A stretch of 64,000 nucleotides of DNA, taken from contig JACVYH010000003.1 of NCBI GenBank assembly GCA_014964245.1, positions 1,674,001 through 1,738,000 of the forward strand, in the 5' to 3' direction. Under the pieces are notes generated by a model. That model searched no databases, was not told where the DNA came from, and saw only the letters and a program-made list of their open reading frames with translations. Position numbers and translations under genes: made by a program. Below are positions 11,866-23,956 of the stretch, piece by piece (positions within the stretch are counted from its first letter, which is position 1; each line of letters begins with the position of its first letter). Source of the stretch: Nannizziopsis barbatae. Its lineage: Eukaryota; Ascomycota; Eurotiomycetes; Onygenales; Nannizziopsiaceae.

Positions 11866-14800
11866 ATACTATCTAATAAAAATCATGAAACATAAAATAT
11901 TTATCTGAATAATTTTCTGTACTTACTTGCAGAGATTATTTTTAGTTTATTCTACTAATTATAACTAAAATCTTTATCTTGCACCTGCTCATTACTACTT
12001 CTTATTAATTAGAAAATTCAGAATAGATCTTTCTTACTGCATGCTGCTACTTAGCATTTTTTTAAGTAATAATAATCATGTAAGCTAACTTCTGCTAATA
12101 TTCTGATATTAACATTTTCTTTATTAATATTTAAAAATACTAATAGTTTTAGCTAGTAATCTGATTAAGATACTTAATTAAAACTATTACTACATGCAGG
12201 ATAAAGAATTCATTTAGTTTTAGATAAATAAATTATAATAATTATTAGAAATAATGTTATCATTGCACATTAATAAAATAAAGTACTTACTAATTTATAC
12301 TTTTTCTAAAAATAAATATAACAAGCATATTTTTTTTTTCAGCTCAGAAATATATAAATAACTAATAAATTAATAAAGTCTTTTATGCATTTAGTGCATG
12401 AATGAGTATTATAAATATATTAATATAAGTATTTTCTTTATGAAAACATTCATTTATAATAGCAAAACTGTGTTAAAAGCATATATTAAGATATTTTAAA
12501 GCTTAAAAAAAAAGTAAAATGTATTAGCATAATGTTTCTGAAGAGTATTTAATAAAATAAACACTCTAATTAAATTAATTAAGATAACTATTACTTAAAA
12601 ATAATAAGAAGATTATAAAATTATAATAATTTTAATAAAAAAAGTTACTAAATAACTTTATAAAGCTCTTATACTTTAATAAGATATTAAAATAACTTGT
12701 TTATTCTTTAAATTATATTACCAGCACTAATTTAATATTATTATAAAGTTATATAATCTTATAATAATAATAACTCATTTCTAATAATATCTTGAGTAGA
12801 ATATAACATTAATAACAACTTCTTTTACAAGTTTTATATTATAATTTCAGCTTTTTAGATATTAAATACTTACATAATTTTCTTAAATAAGAAAGGTAAT
12901 ATCTTGTAATAAAAAAAAATTCTAATTCTATAACTTTTAATGATGCTTGAAGAAGAAAAAAAAGAAAAATAATAATATTATTATTACATAAATTATTATT
13001 TCATTCTTACTTATATCAGTCTAACTGCTTTTAACTATTACATATAATAATATAATTCTAATATAATAGCATGAACTTACTCATTAACTCTTATAATAAT
13101 TATATTACTTTAAATAAACTTTAAGCAGTTATTTATGTTAATAATAAGCATTATATAAGCATATAATAGTATTATTTTATTATTTTATTACTTTCTGTAT
13201 TATTCACTGCTTGCTTCAGCATAATTTATTAAAATCTTAGAATTATTAAGATTAACTTTCTATTAGAAAGGAAGTAATTATCATGCCAGCTAATCTAGTT
13301 CTCATTTAGCTTAGTCTTGTGATTTCTTCTATTATATAAGAATTCATAAAACTTCATTCTCATTTACTTCTCAGTAATAAGCTCTGGTTATAATTTATAT
13401 ATATATTCTCTATGCACTTTCTCCTAGTATTTCTTATTATTAGCTGCTAGTTTTATTTTTATTATATGTTTTTAGTCCTGATTTCTGATCTGATTCTTAC
13501 ATAATTACTCTAGTAATAAAATTAGCTAAGATAATAAAACTAGCTTTTTAATTATAATAAGTAATTTCAGTTATAATAATAATATCAGTAGTAAAAATTA
13601 TTATAATAATAAAAATAATTATAATATTAAAATTAGAAGTTATAATTAAAATAACTTCTGCTATTTTTAAAGATATAAGCATAGTCTAATTAAAAAAACT
13701 TAACTTTATTTATAAATAAGTAAATCAGATTTTTAATAATAATTTTAAATATAATTTGAAAAAGAAACAGATTATTAAGAAAATCTTCATTAAAAATATC
13801 ATGCTTATTATATAAAAATCTTATTTATCTTAAAATTTATAAATAATAATAATACTAATAAATAAATTTAAGAAGCATGTTAAGAAAATAATTATATAAG
13901 AAGTTAAAATATATAAGACTTAAAATCTAAAAGAAAAAAAAAAAAATTTTAACAAGTATGATAGCAAGAAATAGCTTAAAAGAATTTTTAAACTCATGAA
14001 TAAATTATTACTTTTTATAAAGAAAAAAAAACTAAGAAAAATCATGCTTTATAAAAAAAATATTCTTTAGAATATGAAGAAGAAATACTGAAAAAATTTA
14101 GAAAAATTAAATTTTAAGAACTTTATCACATGTCTGATAAAATAAATAATAAAAATAAAAGAAAAATATGCAGTTATTAAGAAAGCTTTAACTTATAATA
14201 TTAAGATATTTATTTATAAGCTTATTAAAGAAAAAAAAATCTTTTTAAAATGTTAAATTAGAAAAATTAATAATAATATTAAAAAAGAGAAAAAAATTAA
14301 AAAAGACTTTATTAAATACTTTCTGCATGTTTATCAAGATTTACTTTCTTATAAATTTTATAATAATATTACAGAAATATTAATGCTAGATTCTGTTAAT
14401 TTTTATACAGCATGAAACTATACTTATAATAATTATCTAAAAGCAGTAATTAATAATAATAGTAAAATTAAGAAATCAGAAGATAATGAGAATAAAAATT
14501 AATTAGAATTAGAAAAAAATCTGCTAGAATCAGATGAGAAGTATGAAAACATTTAATAAAAATAAAACAGAAGCTAAATAAAAGCATTTAGAAATATTAA
14601 AGCTAGCATATTATTAGACTGTATAATAATAATATTAAGAGCATCTTTTTTATATATATAATAGCACTAGATAGTATACATAACTTAGACTAAGAATGAA
14701 AATTATAAAAAAATTAAATTACTTTATAATTATAAATAGCTTTATATTACTTTATAATTATATTATTATATTTTACTTATTATCTGCATAAAAAAATATT

Positions 14801-16429
14801 ATAAATATAATAAATTTAAAATTCTGAAAATATATATAAAAATAAAAATATTATAAAAAAAATAAAATTAAATATACTGAAATTAATCATGTATTAATAA
14901 AAATATATATGATTATTCTTAAAAATATGAAATTTAAGATTAGAATTAGTTTTTATAATAAAATAAATGCATGTGAGATATTAGATTATTTATATATAAT
15001 TTATAATCTTACATGTTTTATAAAATTATAAAAGTTATTAGAAATTCTTATAAAATTAAAATAATTTTTAATAAAAAAAGATAAAATTATATAATTTATA
15101 TATTAAATTAATTAGTAAAATAAAAAAAAAGAAATAAATTTAAATGCAAGTAACAAGCAGATAAATAGTCTTTAATTTCTCATGATAATATATTAATTCA
15201 TTAAAATATAAGTTTAAATTTATATTATAAATATGCAAATAATAGATATTACTTAAAATAAGAAATTATTATAATTATATATATTATAATATTTTATAAT
15301 ACTTTTTTAAAATATTTATTAAATAAGAAATATAAAAAATAAAAAATAAAATTTAATTTTTTATAATTCTAATTTAAATAAATTAAATAATAGCAGAAAT
15401 ATAAAGCTAGTAAACTTATAATTAAAAATAAAAACATCAGCAGAATAAGATAAAAAGCATTATAAAAAATTAAGATATTTTTATAAAAAATTATACTTTC
15501 TGAATAATTATTATTATATTAATTTTATTTCTTATTTAAATTAATAGTATAAAGATAATAAGAAAACTATTAATCTAATTAATAAAATATTAAAGAATTT
15601 TAAGAATGTTATAATAGTTATAAAATATGAAAATTACATTAAAAAAACTAATTAAGAAGAAGAATAAGTACTAAAGAATAAAAAAAAGAAAAAGAAAAAA
15701 ATAAAGAATAAGAATAAAGTTATTTTTTTAATTTCTTTCAGTCTGATGAAATGCATGAAGTAGCTATTAATTAATAAAAAAGTTAATTCTTTTTTAATTA
15801 TTAGTCTTTCTTTTATTTATAATACTAGCTATAATATAAGCTTAGTTTATTTTCTTTATAATAGTTTTTTATTTAATTCTGAAGTATTTAATTATATATA
15901 TAATTAATAAAATTAATTTATCTTTTTTATATTTATAAGAAAGAAAATTATAATAAGTATTAGTTTTATATTTATAATAAATTATAAATTAGTTAAGCTT
16001 AAAGCAGAAAGCACTAAAAGAAAAATAATTCTTAATTAAATAATTTTTATATTAGATTATTAAACTAATCTAATCTTAAAATTACAAGTAGCTAAAAAAA
16101 AAATATGATAATATTTATTTATAAATAATATTTATCATGAAACATGAGAAAATTCTAATATATTAATAAAACTTAAAAAAGTTCTAAGCATGTATATTAT
16201 AAAATATAATTTTATTTATTAATTAAATAATATTAATAAATTAAATTAGTATAATGCATATAATAATTATTTACTAAAGAAGTTAAAAATTAATATAAAA
16301 ATATAATATTATTAATTAAATTATATAAATACTAATATCATGCATTATGTAAAGTATAATATGAAAAATATTAAAATTATATCTGATAAATTAATAAAAA
16401 TTAATAATTTAACAAGCTATAAAGTATGC

Positions 16430-19400
16430 TAGCTTGCTAATTTCTCTAGAATTATATTATAAAAATAAATTTCTCATATTAAAATATCTTTTAAAAAAAT
16501 TCATGTTAATTTAATTAAATTATTAAAAGAAAGTTATAATAATAACAAATGAGTATTGCATATGCTAGATAATTATACTTATTTTAAACTTATTCTTATA
16601 TTAATATAAAAATCATATTTAATTCTGAAATAAAGTAATTAATTATGTATATTAATGCTAAATATAAATTATTTATTAAAATTATTCATATGAATATTAA
16701 ATAAGTATATTTAAATAATTTTATTAAATAATTTATAATAAATAAAAGTATTATTAATCAGATTACTTCTTATACTTCTAAGCAGAATAAACTAATTAAA
16801 TAATTTAATAATATTTTAATCTTATAAATTTATACTTTATAATTAAATATGTAATTATTTAAAAATTTATAATTTAAGTATATGAAAACTACTATATATT
16901 TCAAGAATTATATTTTAATAAAACTTTTAGAATGAAAATTACTAATTTAAGCACTTAATTAATTTATTAGCATTAAATAACTAATTAATTTTAATTATTT
17001 ACATGCTTTTAAATGCAAAGCATATATTTATAATTTAAAAATAGCATATTTATAAAAACTAGCTATAAAAACTCATATCAGTTACTTAATTAATTATAAT
17101 TTATTAAATATTTTTCATATATAAATTCTGCATTTAAAAAGAATTATAAGATTTTATAACATAAAATTTAATAAGAATAGAATTCTTAATTTTAAAAAAT
17201 CTTATATTAATTCAGAAATAATTAATAAATTAAAAAAACTTATAAAAATTTTAAATATGATTTTTATTAATATTATTTTTAAAAGAATATGTTAAATTTC
17301 ATATATATATATAATAATAATAAATATATAATTTCTCTTCTTATTTAAAAAAATAAAAAAAATCAGAATATAAATTCTGTAATTTTATCATTTAAAAACT
17401 TATAATTATCTGAAAGAAAATTAATCAGCTTTTCAGAACTTAAAACTTAATTTTTTAATAACATGCTAGATGCAGATTTAGTTAATAAAAAAGCAGAAAA
17501 GAAACTACAGATTTAGCTTTTAATATCAGAAAAAATATCAGAATTAAATTTTATTAATAATAACATATTAAATGCATTTTCTGAGCAGAATGAAATTTTA
17601 GAAATAATAAATACTTACTTATTATCAGTTTTAACTATTACTAATAATAATAATATTATATTAAGTAAAAATAATCTGAAAATATTCAGAAATAATTAAA
17701 AAAATTTCATGAAATACATTTCTAATAGAATTAAATTAAATAAAAATAAATTAGTAAAGAAAATTAATAAAATATCTGAAAAAAAAAACTAGCTAAATCA
17801 TATATATCTAGATTTTATACCAGCAAATATTATAATAGAAAAATACAAGTATTATTTAAATTATAACTAATATGTTATTTTTAGTAAAATAATAAAAAAA
17901 GCTACTTTTCATAATAAAATTAAATAGATTTTACATCTTGTATTATTTTAGACTGCATTTATACAAGCTGTATAAATAAAAACTTTTATTATTATTTAAA
18001 AATATAAGATAATAATTATTTCTGATAAAAAAATTCTTATAAAAGATTTTTTTTCTGCTTTAGATAACTGAAAGAAAATACATTATTATTTTAAAATAAA
18101 GACTTTTTTTAAAGTTACTAAGATTAAATAACAAGAATTATTATAATATGAAATTTTTCAAATTATTAATAAGATAAATAATTAAAAGTTATTATTCTAT
18201 TACTAGATTTTTATTTATAAAAAAAATAAAAATAGCATTTTAATTAAATATAAAGCATATTTAGTTACTTATAGTAATTTATAACTTATTAATTAAAAAA
18301 AAAAAAAAAAATTATTATACTTGCTACATATATATTTCATATGCTTATTATTATAATAATAGTATTTAATTTAAAAATTTTATAAATAAATATAATAAAT
18401 ATTTTTTTATATAATTTTTTATATAAGAAAGTTTTTTATAAAATACTTGAAAATTATAAATATTTAAAAAAGTATATTCTTCTTCTAAAAATACTATATA
18501 AATTTTATTTAATATTAAAACTCTGGTAAATTTTTTTATAAAAGAATTACTTAATTTAAGTTTTATTTTCATATTAGAAAAATCATATATTATAACTTAT
18601 CTTAGCATTATAATTTTCTTTTATATTAATAATATTATTATTTTTTATTAAAAGAATTAAATTAAGAAAATTAAAAATATATTATAAGTACTTAAAAAAC
18701 ATTTTTCATATAAAAATAAAAAAATTATAATAATTTCTTAGAATAAGAATTATTTATAATTAAATAAAATAATAAATATAGCTTTTATAAAATGCTTATA
18801 TAAAAAAAATTATTAGTAATTTTAATCTAAATTTTATATTAAAAATTAGAAGTTTTTTTTTTAATTAATTATTATTTAAAAATAAGAAATAAGTAATTTC
18901 TTAAAAAATACACATATATTAATAACATGTAAATTTCATTTTATATGCTATTATAATTACTTATTTTAATATAATAATAATTACTAGTTATTTTAATAAG
19001 TTTCTTATAAATTCTAGTAATTATTATATAATAAAAATAAATTAAATAATTACTTATTTATAAGATATAAAGTATCTTATATTTTATTTTAATAATTTTA
19101 TTAATTAAAAAAATAAAAAATAAATAACATAAGCTGTATTTATAATTACTTTAGATATTTTATTTATAAATTAAAAAGAAATAAAATTAATATAAAATTA
19201 TCTCTTTATCTTATTTAGAAAATTAATTAATTAAAAATTAATTAAATAATAAGTAATTAGTTTTTTAATAACAGAAGCTGAATTATATGTATTAAATTAT
19301 ATAATAAAAAAAATTATTTAATAAAAAAAAATTTTTAATTAAATAAAGTTTAATATTAGAAATTCTGACTTATTTATTATTAATTATAATAATGCTTAAA

Positions 19401-19610
19401 TTATTAACATAATAAAAAAAAAAAATTATATTATTTATAAAGTTTTATTATATTAATATTAAATAATACTAGCTTTAACAGAAAATAAAAAAAAAAAGAA
19501 TTAATATTTAATAAATATTTATTACTTAAATAATGATAAATGACTTGATAAAGCTGTTATTTAATTAAAAACTTATTAATTTAATGAAAATGCTTAAATT
19601 AGCTAATATT
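16430..19610 (+). mobile_element. Ty1/Copia retrotransposon relic (pol)
   Basis: Short decayed segments on the + strand match Copia pol order. A possible pre-integrase and integrase segment lies around 16,430-16,680 (weak). RT is suggested near 18,190-18,300 by a YKA-x-LV-like block (codons 18249-18266) with Tyr where Arg is expected, and by YINNIIIF at 18622-18645 in place of YVDD. RNase H is suggested at about 19,205-19,420 by TEAEL (codons 19271-19285) and downstream by NYNNA, where Copia has CDNAQ. The last recognisable piece ends near 19,610. Frames differ between segments, so indels have accumulated and this copy is older or more damaged than the Gypsy element. I could not find its LTRs. 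Confidence 0.65.
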
Positions 19611-20032
19611 ACTAAACTTATACATACTTTGATAGATTATATTATCTGATTAGAAAGTTATAATGATTTTAATTCAGCTTTAATAATTTAATCTATTAAA
19701 ACTGGAAGAATGTGTTAATAAGAAAATATAATACTATCTTAAAGAATATAAGCAAGTGCTTATTAAGCACATAACATGCTAACTAACTGTCATTATATTT
19801 GTATGCTTTTCTCATAGAATAGTTATTATTTCATAGATTATAGATTATGTTATAGTCTCCTTTGCATTGTACCTTGATGATCTTGTTTCCTCTCAGTAAC
19901 TCATATAAATTAAGACGACTGGCAAATTAACCATTTGGTTGAAGCTCTAACTAAAATCTAGAACGTTTATTACTATTCCCTTACCAGAAGTTTAATGACT
20001 TCGGCTTGTATCAATGAGCATTCTTGGACTCC

Positions 20033-21951
20033 TTAATACTTTGGTCGTCCGTTTTCAATATCTTTATCATTCGTTCCAGATTTTTCAACCTCCAAACTTC
20101 CCATGCGAGCGTGGTGCTCTTCAGTTGCATCATAATTGACAAGTAGTTCGCCGCTTTTTCCATATCGACGGGGTGTTTCCCTGGCGACTCGTACGGTGGA
20201 AAAGACAGACTTCGTGTTCCTGAAGATCGTATCCATTTCTTCCAAGGACCTGTAGGCGGTTTCTGGGTAGAACAAATAAACGACTGGAACGATGAATGCG
20301 TTGCTATGATAAATACATTAGTGTGAGGTCTCTTTGGGAAGATTTCTGAAAACTACAGCAACTCACATGGCAGCAAAGATGATGTAGGTTTTATATCCGA
20401 TAGAGCTGAAAGCAACTGGAGTAATCATAACAACCATGAAGTTGAAAGCCCAATTGGCTGAGGTAGAGAGGGCATTGGCTGGAGCTCGAATGCGGAGCGG
20501 AACCTGAGAAAGCGTTTAGTAAATCGTCAAAAAAACAGGAGAGGAGCATTCACAATCTCGGCAGGGTAAAGCCATGTCATTCCAAGCCAACCGATAGCAA
20601 AAAAGGTGTTGAACACAAAGAGAAATACCGCCGCAACAATGCCGGGTTTCTCCTGATTCACGAAGCTCGTAGACACTGCGAGCACAACCATTGAGGCCGC
20701 CATTCCGATGGCACCGAAAAGCATAAGCGGACGTCGACCAACTCTCTCCACAATAAACACCGGAATCCACGATGCAAGAAAGTATTCCGTTCCATTGCAA
20801 GCCGCCAGTATTCGTGAAATGAATCCGCTTAGGCCAATACTATGTTCATAGATGGTGGCGGCATAGTACGTGATCAGGTTGATGCCTGATATCTGCTGGA
20901 ACATTTGGTTAACATATGCTAACACCACGCGGTGCAAATGCCGGTCCTTGTTGCGGAGGAAGAGATCCCTGAATCCGACGCCACTGAATTCAATGACAGA
21001 GTCTTTAATAGCCGTGAATTCGCTTTGAACGGAGGGGTCATCTACTGGAAGGTCGCTAAGAGCTCCCAAAACGTTCATCGCCTCATCTTCTTGGCCCTTA
21101 AGAACCAGCCATCTTGGCGATTCTGGCAAACCCATAATGCATCCTAGGATAATCAATGCGAACACAATTTGGAACGCAATAGGAAACCTCCACGAGATAG
21201 TACTGGGTTCAAGGAAGGAGAAGCCGAAATCCAGCCAGTAACTTATGCAAATACCACCTGTGATGAGGGCCCCTTCTATCATGACCAACTGACCGCGACG
21301 ATGGGATTTGGAGCATTCGGACTGCCAGCTCGGAACCGTAGATGTATTCAATCCGTTTCCAATTCCTGTCACGATTCGGCCGATGATGAAATGGGAGAGA
21401 GCAAATGCGGAAGTTTGTAATGCAGCGCCAACAACCATAATAGCAGACCCTAAGAAGATTGTTTTTCGTCGACCCAATAAATCACCGACCCAAATGCAAG
21501 CAACTGCTCCCAAGAAGCACCCGACATTGTAAGAAGCGACAGATATTCCTATAACCGTCAGAGGAAATTCTCTTAGGCTTGAATTGATATGCTCACCCTG
21601 AATCGTAGCCCTATGGTCCTTTTGACTTTGCGTGAGACCTCTTTGTCCTTCAAGCGTGGTATCGATCTGTGGAAATGTGCGTGCGAAGGACTGAAGAGTT
21701 AAGAGACCTCCCATAACACCCCTAAATCAGGTGGTTAGATACAATGTAACCCTATAGCATGCGCGGACATACTGGTCATAGCCGAATAGTCTGGTTTGAA
21801 AATCAGTATCTCATACTTGATGCTAGAATAATAATTGGAGTCTTTGAAGATCCAAGTGCGGTGCAACTTACAAAAAGTCAAGACCAGCAATCACACCAAT
21901 CGCTATATTGAGCTGCGTCCCGCGAAGCCCAAAATAACGTCCGCGGCCCAT
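20033..21951 (-). CDS. MFS sugar porter (hexose-type transporter)
   Basis: Predicted 557-residue, 12-helix plasma-membrane sugar/H+ transporter of the major facilitator family. Five exons on the minus strand: 21872-21951, 21773-21790, 20554-21721, 20367-20503 and 20033-20303; together they give an exact open frame. The second exon is only 18 nt (it encodes the LFGYDQ region). Sugar-porter signatures are present: GYDQG in helix 1, GRRK between helices 2 and 3 (about residue 115), PESPRWL after helix 6, QQISGIN in helix 7, VGRRPLM between helices 8 and 9, PAEI in helix 10, and PETAYRSLEEMD after helix 12. The substrate cannot be told from sequence. This is the gene nearest the AT isochore, its stop lying about 180 bp from the boundary, yet it is intact. 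Confidence 0.9.
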
Positions 21952-23956
21952 TCTCGGTAGTTCTACTCTCTTTCTGAATAACTGATTAAGCGTACCTAAT
22001 TCCCCGGTGAGGAAATATCAATGTCTAAATGGACACTGCCTAGACCAGATAGTGAGAATGTCACTATGGAAGTCGTTCGCCGCGTACTGTCGCACAAAAT
22101 AAAATTGACAGCCAGTAAAGTAAAACGATTCGGGAAACAGAAGCGGGTCTCTGAAGGCTTTATATATCAATGAATTCTCAATATTTTCGCTCGCCTTCAA
22201 GACCGAAAATAATAGATGAGCTGAGTTTTATGAAAGCGCCATACCCACTAGCTTGAAGTCTCACTATCTATGAATGGTCCATCCTATGATAGCTTCATTA
22301 TTCTTAACTCTCAGAAAAAAAAATGTGACATCGAGTGAAAATTGAACGATCCCGAGAACTCCGTGGTTTCGCAATCTGCGGGAATCTTTGACTGAAAAAT
22401 GGAGACCCGTCCCATCATCATTTGAAAAGATTCAGAGAATAATCGCGCTCTAACCCGCTTTTCGAGTTCCTATATTCTCATTACCGCCTCCCGAATCCCC
22501 ACATACGATGGAGCGTGCCCCTGCCGCTAGAGTAACATTATGGGGAAGTTTGTATACAAAATAATACAAAGGAAGCCTGACACGAAAAGAGAATCCAGAT
22601 AGCTTTGCCATCTGACCGTAGGTAGCATTAAAGCAATACCGCCAAGTATCGCAAGGGAAGCGAAGGCAATATTTCTATGTACCGAACAAAAGCCGAACGT
22701 TCCAGGAAAAGAGTGGGAGGCCCGAGTATCAAGGATGAGATGAGGAGATCAGCGCCGGGCGTACAGGGAACCTTGAGATAATTAGCTTCAGATGTCCAAT
22801 GATTCCAAAAACTTTGCCCTGGCCACGTTTCAAACAAACCAATGGATTGAAAGCATTCCCGATTGTGATCGATGGTCCCAATTTCCAGCACAATCGGCCT
22901 CAAGGTCGTAAGGCTTTAAGCCATACAGGAGCCGCCGGCTTGGGCTTTTATGGAGGCGATCGGATGGGATGATAGAAACCACGGAAGGGCAAGCGGGGAA
23001 CATGTGGATGAGCGCAAATGACATGTGTGAAGTGTGAAGCAGAGTAGCAACCGTAGCCTATAGGGCATCATGCCTGACATGATAATCTCTCCACAAGACC
23101 CAGTAACTGATCGTATGCTGAGTCGTAGTAGAGATCAAGCTCCACATGCATATCCGTTTCATAGTGTCCATGTGGACCTCTGCGATCATCTTGCATTTTG
23201 CAGAACGAACGTGGTTATTAAGCAATTGATTCAGTCTCAGTCTAGCTGATAGATTGGCCGGAGGAGCCACCCGTTCGTTGGAGTGTGCGAATTCGTGTCT
23301 AGCATTAAGAGAAAAGAGCCTGTGATGTATGTACTTCGCGAAGATGATATTGAGATATAAGAAACAACCAAGCGCCTGTCGTTCCTGACTCCAAAACACA
23401 AACTCACGTGCAAGCTAAAAGTCTATAACAGAACATGACGTCGTTTTGTCAGGAGTTTTTCCGAGTCTTGGCGCCGCTAAACCGCCTTTGGAACGCGAAC
23501 CGGCTCCACTCCACCCACCTGTCTCTCCTTTCCTTTCCGCTCCTCCCTTGTTTTCTTGGTAAGCTTTTCAGCGGACATCAGAACGATAATGCAAACCCTT
23601 CACGCTGAGCGCGAACCTGCACCCATACCAAGTCGCGGGAAGGTCGAAATCCAACCGAGGTCTCATTATTACGTGCTCTACAATTTGTTATGCTTTAGCT
23701 GGATAAGTTATGAACTCAATGGTGTTCATGAATTTTCTATCTCGGGTGTTTGGATTCGCTATTACTACACATTTCATTTCTCTCCGCTTTTTTTTGTGTT
23801 TTCGGACTATTTTGCGATCCGATCTTCAAGAGATATCCGAGAGTAAAGTCTTCAAGTCTTGGTTTTCCAGCAAATCCTCAACATCTCCAACGGGCTTACC
23901 AGGATGCGCTGTGGGACCAATGACTTTCGGAGTTGAATCTGTTGAATACGGTATAT
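21952..23956. other. 2.0-kb intergenic region, no gene seen
   Basis: It contains the upstream region of the sugar transporter and the 3' flank of the zinc-knuckle gene. Open frames here (for example 23058-23399 on the minus strand) are short, overlap on both strands and show no family resemblance or convincing splice structure. I see no tRNA. Confidence 0.6.

Larger units (their letters stand above)
1..19850. other. AT-rich isochore of RIP-mutated repeats
   Basis: This whole stretch is extremely AT-rich, with stop codons in every frame and no spliced gene that I can build. CpG is practically absent: the only CpG pairs I noticed are at about 11684-11687, inside an LTR. Recognisable content is limited to two retrotransposon relics described separately. 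The remainder (1-1548, roughly 11866-16400, and 19610-19850) shows no feature I can identify, although it probably holds further decayed repeats, including the 5' part of the Copia element. Such blocks are known from Ajellomycetaceae and other ascomycetes with repeat-induced point mutation (RIP). Composition grades to normal between about 19,800 and 19,900. Confidence 0.9.

Noticed and set aside
1544..11870. Target-site duplication of the Gypsy element
   Set aside because: Flanking 5-mers CATAT and ATACT do not match; RIP may have erased it, so no claim is made.
18366..18572. Minus-strand open frame of 68 codons
   Set aside because: Opposite the Copia RT remnant on the plus strand; AT-biased composition only.
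23058..23399. Minus-strand open frame of 113 codons in the 2-kb gap
   Set aside because: No recognisable family, no neighbouring exons with matching phase, and frames on the other strand of similar length.
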